This document shows, one piece after another, positions 1 to 10,179 of a DNA stretch of 22,970 bases (within the stretch, counting starts at the first letter, position 1; each line of letters starts with the position of its first letter). The DNA is from Paramacrobiotus richtersi. Taxonomy: Eukaryota > Tardigrada > Eutardigrada > Parachela > Macrobiotidae. Below the pieces are notes generated by a model. That model did not search any database. It was not told the DNA's origin and saw nothing but the letters and a program-made list of their open reading frames with translations. The position numbers and the translations under genes were made by a program. The stretch is from contig JAQGAU010000879.1 in the NCBI GenBank assembly GCA_034698045.1, positions 1 through 22,970 on the forward strand. The letters run 5' to 3'.

Positions 1-663
1 TTTCTCTTCTTCGGTCATCTCTTCGCCTTCCTCGCGTCGTATCTCTTTCAGATTGTCCGCTTGTCGTTCGGCATCCTTTAAGATACAACCAACCATTACA
101 CATACAAAATAACTGAAATGAAGACTTGTAAGGAAACAGCTGTGTTATAAAGCCGCAGTAATAACTTTTATGGCGTCATTTATGTATATTTACGCGCAAA
201 AGCATACTTAATATAAAAACAATTAAACGTAAAAACAAGGAAATACTTTATAGTGTCTTTCACTCTGTGCAGATCCTATGCGCTTAGATTTTAGCGATAT
301 AATTTTTGACGACTGGAAAGTATCGAGTCTTAGGCTCTTCTGTGTTCAAAAGTCAATTCGCTCAAGTCATTCTTCACATTCATACGAAAGTGTGTTAACG
401 AGGAAACAGATCTCTCCCACTGAACAATACTTTAATTGTATAACTTTGCTCTGTTCCTGTCCCTCAAAAGGACACATTAATTGACAACTTGGTACGGAGA
501 ATGAAAAAAAAACTGACCCACATCAAAACACTTAACTAAGAGAATGCTTTCTTACGAATAACTTAGAATATTCCGCATTTTCACTTACCGCACGACCTTT
601 ACCGGGCACCCATTCGGCCTTCTTCTCGGGTTCCTTGATCAAAGGTGCTGGCTTCTGGGCCAT
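1..663 (-). CDS. 5' end of an unrecognised charged protein (two exons, partial)
   Basis: The first coding exon is 663-589: an ATG followed by 25 codons, beginning MAQKPAPLIKEPEKK, ending at a good donor (GCG then gtaagtg) in phase 0. The next exon starts at 75 after an acceptor reading taaag and runs off the window at position 1. It gives another 25 in-frame codons, rich in Glu, Arg and Lys, ending MTEEEK. The 50 visible residues look like a soluble, helical or disordered charged N-terminus; no signal peptide or domain is visible. The intron is 513 nt. I do not recognise the family. The charge pattern is reminiscent of small muscle or cytoskeletal proteins, but that is only an impression. The gene is divergent from the FAM234-like gene on the plus strand. 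Exon choice rests on splice consensus and matching phase. Confidence 0.55.
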
Positions 664-1644
664 TCTTGCCAAACAATATCGCGAAACGCTGTAACAACTC
701 AACGACCTTTAATGCAATAAAATTCCCCAACTGTCAGCAGAAACACAGTAAAGCTTTAAAACTGCTCGTCTCAGCAAAATGTATCGTTCTCATTTCCGAT
801 ACAACTGCGTCTTGCATCTTTCCAAATTATTTTTAGATGATGAGTCGGCACAGTGTTTAGAGCAATTTGGTGCGTTAGTTGAATGACCCATACTTTCCAT
901 CGGAAAGCACACATCAAAGAGAAGGGAGAGATGGCTATAATTAGTGTTGGAGGAAAACACAGAATGTCCCTTTCTCGGTTGGTGGTGTGTTGATGTTAGC
1001 GCGTCGGATTGGTCATTGCAGAGTGTTTCTCATGTACTGCGTCAAAACATCACAAGATGCCAAGTGGAATCGTCCGCATACCGCTTGTTATGCGATTAAG
1101 CTGGATTATTGTAATATACACGTTCAACTGGCGGTTTGATGTCATTGCGTGTGTATGCGTAATGTAACCATTCGTAAGGCAAACGTTTCCTTAAGAAGCA
1201 GTTTTGCTGTTTGCTGACTAGCTTTAGTATGCTTATCTATAAACTATAGGTTTCTATATATACCGACCAAGGTACATCTAATTAAAAACTGACAAATGGA
1301 AAAACAATAAAACCATAGGTGTCTGACGATTGGTTAGTATCTGCAGTCATAACGTTGCATGTTGTTTCTGCTGGATCGCGTGAGTCGTGTATGACGCCGC
1401 CTTTATGTTACTGCAGTACCGTCATAATAATTACCATTTTCAGTGATGTACGGTAATCATGTCGATACAATGTCACTCCGCAATCGGTGCAGACACCGTA
1501 CAGTAAAATTTCTCCCGCTTGTTTATGGCGCGTTGTATAGTAGCAGTTTGCTATTCAATCATAAATTTCCTATGTAACACATCACAGAAACACGTGCATG
1601 GTTAAGAAATATTTTATTAAATTTAGAAATTATTATAAGTTCAT
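664..1644. other. Divergent intergenic region / probable shared promoter
   Basis: About 980 bp lie between the ATG of the minus-strand gene (663) and the ATG of the FAM234-like gene (1645). It must hold the promoters and 5' UTRs of both genes. I see AT-rich stretches such as 1250-1265 but no convincing TATA box, motif array or coding exon. A short open frame starting at 1598 is in a different frame from the FAM234-like exon and is not coding. Confidence 0.4.
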
Positions 1645-4600
1645 ATGGCAATGGAAACCACACCACTTAACCCGAAACGGACAGTTCAGTTCCTATCCCC
1701 CATTTCCTGCATCGCCAGTACCCCATCCCAGACGTCGATTGGGTTACAGGCTCTCTGCTCTCCAGCGCCGACTCCCACTGACCAACAGCGGTTTGAGATT
1801 GTCCGCGCTTTCAAACAAAGCGATGCACGGACAGAAGTCTGCCATTCGCTGTGCAAAGGATGCATCGTTGTACTAGCTGTTGTAATGGTCATCGCTTTCA
1901 TTTTGGCCATCTTCTCGCCCCTCTTCGCTATGCACAGCGAGATGCTTGGCTATTCCGCCGGCGAAGTAAGGGTTTGCATAAGTCACTACATACTCAAGCT
2001 GATTCCAGTTATCTAAGAACTTGGTAAAAGTGCCTATGTTGTTTTTTTACTATTGCGCAGTTTTGTGACGCACGCTGTCATATGTGGAATGTGGAGGCTG
2101 AGCTGGCTTCCGTACTTGAACATTTTTCATAACCGAAGCAAGACTAAGTGTTTTATTGATAACTTAAGTATCCGTACATGTATCTTTAGAGTCTGTACGC
2201 ACTATGACTGCATACTTTAAACTCCGTGGTATTCGCAATAAAATTCTGTAAAGGCTTAACTTTGGTCAATTAGTATTGATATATTCGGTTGATTATCAAA
2301 CATGCTCCGGTTAAGTTTGAAATTAACGTGGTTTTTTATGTGTGTTCTAGATATACGATTCGCTGGCGCACTTCCATTCCGAACACGGTCTGTACTGCAA
2401 CGAAACCGGCTGTGTCATGCCGGAAAACGATGACCACAACCTTAAACATCGCAAGCGATCCATCTCGGACTTGAAGCAAGGCTGTTCCACCTTGAAGGTC
2501 ATTAACGTCTGGAACGTCAGTTTTCCAAAGCTCCTGACAGAATCAGCAATCCGCATGATGGACATCAATGAGGACGGTGTGGATGATGTCATATCCGGGT
2601 TTGCAACAGGCAAGCAAGCGCTCCTGTCTTGCTAATTTGACAGTCCTCGATGCTAATTTGTGCGGATGTTTGGCAGGTGGTGACGGGTATAACGTCCCGG
2701 AGATTGTTTGCGATATCTACTTTGAAGGACAGCATCCGTGTTTCGGGGGCGTGATGGCCCTGGATGGGCGGGATGGAAGGCTTATTTGGAAGACGGATAC
2801 GGAACATGAAGTGTTCGCGTTAAACTGTAATGCGGATTTGAATCTGGATGGGATGAAGGACTGTGTAGCCGGTGGACGAGCTGGAGTAAGATCTGCCTTT
2901 ACAACAGCTGTTCCTGTTAGTGTGATGCCGCACAGACAAGCTCTTCACTAAAACCTTCAATAAAGTTACTCTATCTGTTCCTGAACAATTAATTCACGCC
3001 GCTGCTGCTGTTATGTAGATACTGCTAGCCATTAATTCAAGAAATGGAGCTCGGCTTTGGACTTTCCCAGTGGCAAAAGTCGACTTGTCTGGCTATTACA
3101 CACCGCAAATTATCGCGGACATTGACGGAGATGGCATTTCTGATCTATTAGTAAGGTACACTGCACTTCACTCAGAAACTAACCAGGTTCAGATAGCTGA
3201 CAAGTAGCAGCAGTTAACATTAACAATAATCTGCCTATTGTTGTTAGCCATGGCGGGGACCCATTACGGGCACCCACTCAACCAGTTACGAAACCGGGAA
3301 TCTTGTTCCTGCTGTCCGGCAAAACGGGAACAGTACTGCAAAAGGTGATCGAAACTCATAGAAAAGTTATGGATTGTTGTTCCCAAGCTTTTTGTTTCAA
3401 AGGTCACCATGCCAGACGGTGGAGAAACATACTATTCACCTCAGATTTATTCTCCTTGCGAAGGAGAGACCCTGGTTCTCTTCGGTACCGGTGGAGAAAA
3501 CCATGGTGGCCATTTGTACGTCATCGAAATGAAGCAGTTGTTAGCCGGGAATATCCACACTGCCGTTGCGATCCTCTCGGACCCGTTCAAGGGTATCATG
3601 GTCCCACCGGTTCTAGCTGACATATCTGGCGATAACGTTCCGGACATCATTGTCGCCATGTTTAACTCTACCGTGGTTGCTATTGACGGTGCAAGATTCA
3701 CAATACTGTGGACGTATGCCACGATGAATGGAGAGACATATAGCACGCCGGCGGCGGGTTATTACAACGAAGATAATGTTCCGGATTTCTTTATAAAGTA
3801 TTCGGCAAGTATAAACTAGGACGTTTCTTGATATATGTATAAGTAATAGAATGAGAATCTCGCAAACTAAAAGTAGCGCATGCGACTAATCTGTCGATTT
3901 ATGGAAAAATTGCATATAAATGAATTCGTCTATCGAAAATTACATTCATGATTTACGAAGCCACGTGTGCTCGGTTAACGCGATACATGTACAGCCAAGA
4001 TGTTTGTTTATCCAAAAAATGCTATGAATCGGAATTGCAGTACCGTATAAAGTACTATACCCACGAATCATCAGTTCCACATAATCAACATTTTGTTAGA
4101 CGCGCCGCGCTGACAAGTTCATTCAGTTAGCGAAATCGGTATTTGCGATTGCTCTATCAAATGATAGTGTTGGACTTTTAACATTTAGGTTGGAGCTGGA
4201 TATCCCGTGTATTACTACGCCGATTCCACGGTATTAGACGGAAGAACCGGCAAACCCCTTATATCCCCTCCAATCCGCGACATCATCGGCTCACAGTCGT
4301 CCCCGTTAACCATCTCCATTAAGGAAGATACCGACATGTTTCTGTACTGGATATCCGACTGTGAAAGCGCCCAGGTCTCCAACAACACTTACACCTTCAC
4401 AAAAGGCACACGAGTCCACCAGAAAAGTCGTGCCGATTTCTGCCGGCTACGTTTCAACAGTCAAGGATACAGTCGAATGTATGCAATTAGCCAGCGTACA
4501 CCGCCTCCAGGGGTGGTGATATACGATTCCCGTGAAGCCGCGGATCTGGAGCGAAATGCGTTAGATGACACGAAAGCGATGGGAGAGGAGTTTTTGCGCA

Positions 4601-5159
4601 AAAATCCGGATTGGCTGCAGAGCGACAAAAGGCCTCGTCGGCATGTTGGGGCACATGATGAAGGGGGGATTCAGCGGTTGATATCAACCGGGAGTTTGGC
4701 CGAACCCCTGCCGGGCGCGGAAAAGGGGCAGATTGATCTCGTGTTTGCAACGTATCTGTTTTATCCGACGAAAACGAACGTTGTATTGCCGGAGGATACA
4801 GAATGCGTGAAGAAACGCATTGCCAATTTGAACCGTAAGAGACATTGAAATATAACAAAGAGAAGAGTGTACGCATATAATCAGGTATTGATAATGAGGA
4901 TTTTGTAGATGGCGATAAAGTCAACCGCGAACGAATAGAAGCGGAATGTGTCTATCAACGTACCGGTCAACCGGTGGAAGAGGCGGAATCGTACCGTGAC
5001 CTCTTTGGGCTGAAGATGGGAGCGATGACGATATACCGGAAAAGACTACAGTGTCGTCCAGGAGGAACGATATTGCCTGTCGAGCAGCAGTCGTGGTCAG
5101 CCTATATGGGCACACTGGGGAACAGTTTGTTTATACCACGATATAGGAGATTTATTTGA
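1645..5159 (+). CDS. FAM234/ITFG3-like type II membrane protein with FG-GAP-like repeats
   Basis: Eight exons: 1645-1965, 2351-2609, 2677-2885, 3019-3155, 3248-3344, 3403-3808, 4196-4834 and 4909-5159. They total 2319 nt, or 772 residues, and all phases agree. A cytoplasmic N-terminus is followed by one hydrophobic segment at about residues 72-94 and then a long extracellular part. That part carries repeated Asp-rich FG-GAP-like calcium loops: MDINEDGVDD near 178, NADLNLDGMKD near 246, ADIDGDGISD near 297, ADISGDNVPD near 414, and a weaker NEDNVPD near 463. This single-pass beta-propeller layout is that of FAM234A/B (integrin alpha FG-GAP repeat containing 3), whose molecular function is poorly known. 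At 772 residues it is longer than the vertebrate proteins as I recall them (roughly 550-620). Intron 2 (2610-2676) uses a GC donor. The exon 6 to 7 join is the least certain. The second ATG at 1651 is an alternative start. Confidence 0.85.
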
Positions 5160-5481
5160 GCATGGCAGAGAGTTTTCTCGTTAGAACGCAGATCGATATT
5201 AATGAAATTGTTGTCCACAACTTGTCAGCCAAAATGCTGAAGAGTTTTTGCTTAATATTGCTGTTATGCTGCTTGCTTGTTGCTTTTGTGTTATTTAGCG
5301 AAACATAGTATTACGTACGAAGAGATGATACTTGCGTACACTCCCTGGATTTATTGCTATCCACTGCCGTTTTCTAATATTCTGTGTTCAAAACGCTAAC
5401 TGAAAACGTAACTGTATTGCAAATAATAACGATGCACATCTTTTGATGAGTAACTAACAACTAAAGACATCTACGAGAGCA

Positions 5482-5487
5482 TTTATT
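5482..5487 (-). terminator. Candidate poly(A) signal for the minus-strand IRG/kinase locus
   Basis: AATAAA on the minus strand, about 165 nt downstream of the tandem-IRG stop codon. A second minus-strand AATAAA lies at 5350-5355. The hexamer is short and the assignment rests only on position. Confidence 0.35.
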
Positions 5488-5627
5488 TCCCAGTTTTACC
5501 CAAAATGCGCAAACGTCGCTTGCACAAAAACGATTAAAAACCGAAACACTGGAATTCTGTGCGCAAATGCTGTGTCATCAAAAAGTTTCGTATAAAAATC
5601 CTCTTAGACTGCCGAAACCTAAGGCAT

Positions 5628-5633
5628 AATAAA
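5628..5633 (+). terminator. Candidate poly(A) signal for the FAM234-like gene
   Basis: AATAAA on the plus strand, about 470 nt after the FAM234-like stop and 18 nt before the stop of the convergent gene. If used, the two transcripts would overlap at their 3' ends. Position is the only support. Confidence 0.25.
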
Positions 5634-5650
5634 ATATGTACTACAAACTC

Positions 5651-6727
5651 TCAGGGCACGGATATTTGCTTTGTAATATAAAGAAAGAACTTGTTCAGGT
5701 CGTAAAGGTCACTTTCATAATTATCCACAACATAGATTACTGTGCTGTCCATTCCAACCGAAGCAATCTCCTCCACAAATCGAAGTCGGCAGGTCTGGAA
5801 GATCTCTTCTCGACTCAGATGTTCTAATACATCCGGATTGTTCACCTTTTCTTTCAGCACTTCTTCCGTAGCAAACGTTTTCACTACGAAAAGCACAACA
5901 TTCTGCTTACGAAGTTTGGTGTAGAGTTCAATTTCTTCCTTGGAAAGTCGACTGCCGGAGCAAACTAAGAGTACGAAACTGACGCTTTTGTCAACATCAT
6001 TGCAGTTGATGGAAATCTTTTCCGTGAATGCAAGGTTAATGCCGCCATCCCTTCCGCGTTGTGATAGATTATTGATCAAACATGATTTCCCAGAACCGTT
6101 ACGTCCAACAACCAACACATTAGACGACCCCCCATCCTTCTTCTTTGAATATGGAATTTGGGAACAAACAATGTCTTTCGAAGATTCGAGGATATCATCG
6201 AATACCGTGTTTCGCAGTTGTCGAAACTCGTACTCTGTGACCTTTCGGTTTTCCACCATATAGACGGGCTCATCGACTAAACCTTCCGGAAACCTTGTTC
6301 GTAAATCGTTTTTGATATCTTTCATAATCTTCCCATGGGGCTCGAGGCAGCCGTCGAGGATGCGGTTCTCGACATCGTAAGCGATTTTAGTGCGTACAAA
6401 GTAAGCTTTCTTCCCATTTTGAGCCAGCATGGAAGCGATCTCAAAATGTTGTTCGGAGAATGTTGTATTACTTGTTATTATACAGGATGAACATTTGGAG
6501 AAAAGGGTTTTGTGGTCTGGATGGAATGGTTTAACTTCCCAAAATCTGATAGTCTTAGCGGCGATTGTGTGTTTGTAGCATTCGGTTTGCTGGGAACCAA
6601 ACTGCCCAACTGGAGCGGCTCCAGTGTCGTTTGGTCTCAGTCTGCGAAGGTTGTTGATGAGAAAAGACTTTCCACTGTGGGGTGGTCCGATGACGAGAAT
6701 ATCGGTAAACCTTGGGGGCTCAGTCAT
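5651..6727 (-). CDS. Tandem IRG-like (quasi-)GTPase, two G domains
   Basis: A single open frame of 358 residues from ATG 6727 to TGA 5651, with no internal intron. It holds two G-domain units. Unit 1 has a P-loop GPPHSGKS (residues 14-21), FWEVKPF at 62-68 where IRG proteins carry the G3 motif WDLPG, and YFVRTKIAYD at 109-118, which matches the IRG G4 region. EPVYMVENRK near 153 followed by YEF matches the late IRG strand (VFLISN...YDF). Unit 2 repeats this order: P-loop GRNGSGKS (208-215), a SRLSKEEIELY stretch near 259, a degenerate G4 (VVKTF, 281-285), then VIYVVDNYESDLYDL. Both G3 motifs are lost, so hydrolysis may be impaired while nucleotide binding could persist. IRG GTPases are cell-autonomous immunity factors in vertebrates. 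A strong splice acceptor (seven T then AG) ends only 6 nt before the ATG, so this is either a gene with a 5'-UTR intron or the last exon of the upstream kinase gene. Confidence 0.8.
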   Translation of the reverse strand: MTEPPRFTDILVIGPPHSGKSFLINNLRRLRPNDTGAAPVGQFGSQQTECYKHTIAAKTIRFWEVKPFHPDHKTLFSKCSSCIITSNTTFSEQHFEIASMLAQNGKKAYFVRTKIAYDVENRILDGCLEPHGKIMKDIKNDLRTRFPEGLVDEPVYMVENRKVTEYEFRQLRNTVFDDILESSKDIVCSQIPYSKKKDGGSSNVLVVGRNGSGKSCLINNLSQRGRDGGINLAFTEKISINCNDVDKSVSFVLLVCSGSRLSKEEIELYTKLRKQNVVLFVVKTFATEEVLKEKVNNPDVLEHLSREEIFQTCRLRFVEEIASVGMDSTVIYVVDNYESDLYDLNKFFLYITKQISVP

Positions 6728-6871
6728 ATTTTCCTAAAAAAAGATTGTTATTCGCACGAGCAATTGAGTTTTCATCAGTTAACTAACGAAAAAAATTCTG
6801 CAAAGTCCAGTTGACTTCTAAGTTACAGCCACATCAGTGACAATGTAAAAGTTATATTCTTGAGAAACATA

Positions 6872-8325
6872 TCAGTAACGAAAAGATATTTTAAAACTGA
6901 GACCAGACGCGACATTTCTCTGAAAGGGCGTATGAATTACAGAAAACACTAAGTGATTCAGCTGACACTTTGAGTTAGGGCGATGTACCGTTAGCAGTCC
7001 GCAGCTCAAGACCTGATCTGCCGTCGGCCTCAAATCCGGTTCAAACTGCAGGCAGACATTCAGCAGATACCGCGCACAGCTCTTAAACACATCCGTCTGC
7101 CTTTTGTCGTCAAGAAAGGTCTCCGGCACATGAGGTTTCCCGCCATTCCCCACATAATACAAAATCTGCATCTCCTCCAGTTCCCGGACATTCGGATGTT
7201 TGAAATACTTTGGCCAAGTCCCCGTCAGCATTTCCAGCAACAAGCAGCCTAAACTCCAAATATCACATTTCCGTCCGACTTTCCGGTCCGCTCCAATCAT
7301 CTCGGGGGCCATGTAGCGCAGTGTACCTTTCAGGTTGGATACTTCACCGACGCGGGTTTCTGATTGTTGCAACTTGACATGCATACCGAAATCGACGAGT
7401 TTCAGGACGCCGTTGTTTGTGAGGAGCACGTTATCACCTTTGAGATCCAAGTGTAATACGCGATTGGAATGTAGGTAACTCAGTGCACTGGCGATCTGCC
7501 GGGTATAACTGACGATGCTCTTCTGCTCTAGACCTTCGTGAGCGCGATTGGTTAAAGTTCCACCTGAAACAGCGACAACCGTTATGACAAACTGTGTGAT
7601 AGACAAGGAACTAAATGGTAGATCGTCAAAAAAAGTTGATTTCTGCGCTATTATAGCGACAACGTGTGGTAAGTTTGGCAAAAAACCATAACTGCATGCC
7701 CATTAGATATTAATAATGGTTATTCATTTATCTGCTGCAGATAATAGTAGGCTGCGCATTTCACATAATTTTAAGTAGTAGCTCTATATCTAGCGTACTG
7801 TACTGGCGGTACTGCTACCATTAAACTGCGCATACGTATGTATACATAAAGCATTTAAGCATTGAGTTTTAAGTAAAGAGTCTTAAGAAATCCTCTCAGT
7901 ATTAGTATTTCAAGGTTTTTTATATCACTCTTCCAAGGTTTGTACCGTACCTTCGCAAAGTTCCATAAACAGCCACAATCTGCATTCTTTGGTCCCTTGC
8001 AAATCCAGCGCGTAGTACTTGACGAGATTCTCATGGCTCAGTGCGCAAATCTGCTGGAATTCTTTCACAACCGCCAGGGTACGTAGGTTGGCTGCAGTGG
8101 CCGGTAGGACGTTATCGGGAAGGGGTATTCCACTGCTCATCGGCCGCATAGTCCCGTCGATGGTGTACTCTTTAACGGCCAGATCCCTGTCGTTGCTGAT
8201 GTCACGGCATTTCCACACGGAACCCTGTCCACCGCGACCGAGGCTCTCGCTCTGCATCATCACGTAGACGAAACTGGGAAGGTATTCGGCCAGGCCGAAC
8301 TGTTCCAGTAGCTGATCCGAGACAT
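6872..8325 (-). CDS. Protein kinase, STE/MAP3K-like, probably the C-terminal part of an IRG-kinase fusion
   Basis: Two exons, 8325-7951 and 7563-6872, separated by a 387-nt intron. The join (GAAG|gtacgg ... tttcag|GT) restores the hinge motif MELCEGGTL in phase. All core kinase elements are present: glycine loop GRGGQGSV, DLAVKEY with the ATP-anchoring Lys, catalytic loop HLDLKGDN with the catalytic Asp, DFG, GTLRYMAPE and CDIWSLGCLLLEM. HLD replaces HRD, so this is a non-RD kinase. The glycine loop and activation segment resemble MEKK-type MAP3Ks. Upstream, an acceptor (tttgttgcag) begins the first exon in phase 1, matching the donor of the IRG exon at 8889. Alternatively an in-frame ATG at 8350 could start a separate kinase of about 363 residues. 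The 3' end may run to TGA 6872, or splice at 6989 (ACG|gtacat, weak) into the tandem IRG exon. Confidence 0.85.
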
Positions 8326-8888
8326 CTGCAACAAAGTTCAGGAGTTTCATTTTACGATAAGAATAATAAAGTAATATTGAATGTTCCGTTCGCAGGAAAA
8401 AATAATCTGTACTTCATTTTTCATAACTATAAAAGAAATATTCTGCTCAACATCTCACATACAGTAATACGGGCATTGCGAAACATACACGTATACGTTT
8501 TAAACGAGCAAATTACCGTATATGGTAATTTACTCGGTTCGAAATAATCGCTGATAAGGACAGCTGCCAAAGATAACACCACATCTCGATATAACAGCCA
8601 GTATGATTGAGGTGATAAACACAAAGAAATTTTACTTTCTTTATATTTAGAACAACATGTAGTACTTAACGCCCCTGCAGTTTTTTCTCACTTAGTATTT
8701 TTTCCATAGGATCTTCAGCAAGTTTTACAATTTTCACTGTACCGCTTAGCGTGGTTTGCACATACTGTACAATGCTACGAAACGGCGGTTTAAACAATTA
8801 TGTGCGTAACTCAATCTTTTTGCTCAGCAGTACTGGAACTGCTGGTTTCATACCGTACAGCCGAACGATTCTTTAGCTCCTAACTTAC

Positions 8889-10179
8889 CTTTGCCCCAAG
8901 AGAAGTCCCGTTTCCGTAGACTACAATAGTGCTCGATACACTTGAGTACTTCGGCGAATATGTCTTTCATAGCCGTTATCTCCACAACATGTGTCGGATT
9001 GGCTTCCAGCTGTCTAAGGGTCGTCATTGTGGTCTTATTGATACCTCTGACAACCTTATCAACCGACAAGATACCCAGCTGCTCACACCATGTCAGACTC
9101 TCCGGATCCAGGCCCAACTCGTAAATTAAATGCCGCAGCTCTTTTGCTACCAACTCGGTATTGATCTGCTCCGTTTTCAACAGAGCCGCCTGCTTGAACC
9201 GGTTCTGGTACTTGGTCAGGGTTAGTCCCGATTCGTTCCGCAGTGCCGCAATGGCAGATTTGAGGAACTTGACAGCGGACGGTTTGCGCATCACTTCGTT
9301 CATGATATCGTGGAGTTTTAGGAAAAGTAAAGGAAAATCCAGGGCACGGATATTGGTGTTGTCTAGCATGAATACTTTTTTATAGTAAAGGTCAAGGTAG
9401 TCTGAGGGAAGTGATTCGTTTAGCCAGATGTGCGATAGATCATCTTGCTTCAAGGAATTTCTCTTTAGCTTCCGAATCTCCTTGGTTTGCGTGTCTTTCA
9501 ACTTGGTATAATGATCTTTCCCGGTTTTCGTCAAAACATATAAGCAATGCCCATCAAATATACTTCCAGAGATCGAACGCACCGATCCACTGCGGCGATA
9601 ATCCGGCGACCGGGATAAAATATCCGGGGACCTAGAACTCAACGGCGAATCCGGAGGTGTCTCTTTGGGGAACTTTCTCGAAATAAACTCCAGCTCTTTA
9701 CACGCGGTCATCGGATCGTTCGGGAGTTTATACGTCTTCCCAGCGCGTGAAATTGTCTTGGAGACGGAATCAACCGACGCCCGGTAGTTCTTTACCTCCC
9801 ATTCCATCCATTTCACCGCGGTTTCTGTATGTTCGGTTAGAGCGATCATCAAGTGACACTGGGAATCGATATCCTCGAATCGGAAGGTATCTTCGGAGAC
9901 ATCCTGCTGGATCTCGTGGAACTCCACCGGACAGGAGTACTGGCGATCGGTGGTGACCTTTTTCACTGCCTGGATGAAGAGGGTCTTCCCGACTTTTGGT
10001 GGACCCAGGACGGCGATGCGGAATGGTTTGTTGCTGTTGCCCCCGCGGTTGTGGACGTATTCCTGAAGGATACTGGAGAGTTTCGACGTGCCAGAGTAGT
10101 CGAAAGTTTCTTGGAATTTCCCGAATAGGCCGGCAGAGATGGAATTGTTGGGTGATGGTGTTGATTCGTTATTTCCCAT
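8889..10179 (-). CDS. IRG-like GTPase-domain exon with N-myristoylation signal, probably fused to the kinase
   Basis: Reading starts at ATG 10179, giving MGNNESTPS, a good N-myristoylation motif (Gly2, Ser6). The codon three positions upstream in frame is TTG, not ATG. The P-loop is GPPKVGKT at residues 59-66. The G3 position reads EFHEIQQD (86-93), lacking DxxG. LYVLTKTGKD (213-222) fits G4. KVFMLDN...LDFPLL (268-285) matches the conserved IRG strand and helix start. The rest, to about 430, is helical and includes ELGLDPESL (354-362), typical of the IRG helical domain. A Ser/Pro/Arg-rich insertion (about 171-206) precedes G4. Without splicing the frame stops at 8848 (443 residues). However, a perfect donor (AAAG|gtaagt) ends the exon at 8889 in phase 1, and the kinase exon acceptor at 8325 fits it. 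The known mammalian IRG Irga6 is also N-myristoylated, which supports membrane targeting by inference. Confidence 0.78.

Larger units (their letters stand above)
5160..5650. other. Convergent 3' region between FAM234-like gene and tandem IRG gene
   Basis: The FAM234-like gene (plus, stop 5157-5159) and the tandem IRG gene (minus, stop 5653-5651) end tail to tail, separated by about 490 bp. The region is AT-rich with no coding signal on either strand. It contains candidate poly(A) signals for both directions, listed separately. Confidence 0.5.

Noticed and set aside
1598-1876. Plus-strand frame starting upstream of the FAM234-like ATG
   Set aside because: Different frame from the membrane-segment exon and without support from the downstream exons.
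8427-8624. Small minus-strand frame between the IRG and kinase exons
   Set aside because: It lies inside the predicted 563-nt intron, is AT-rich and has no domain.
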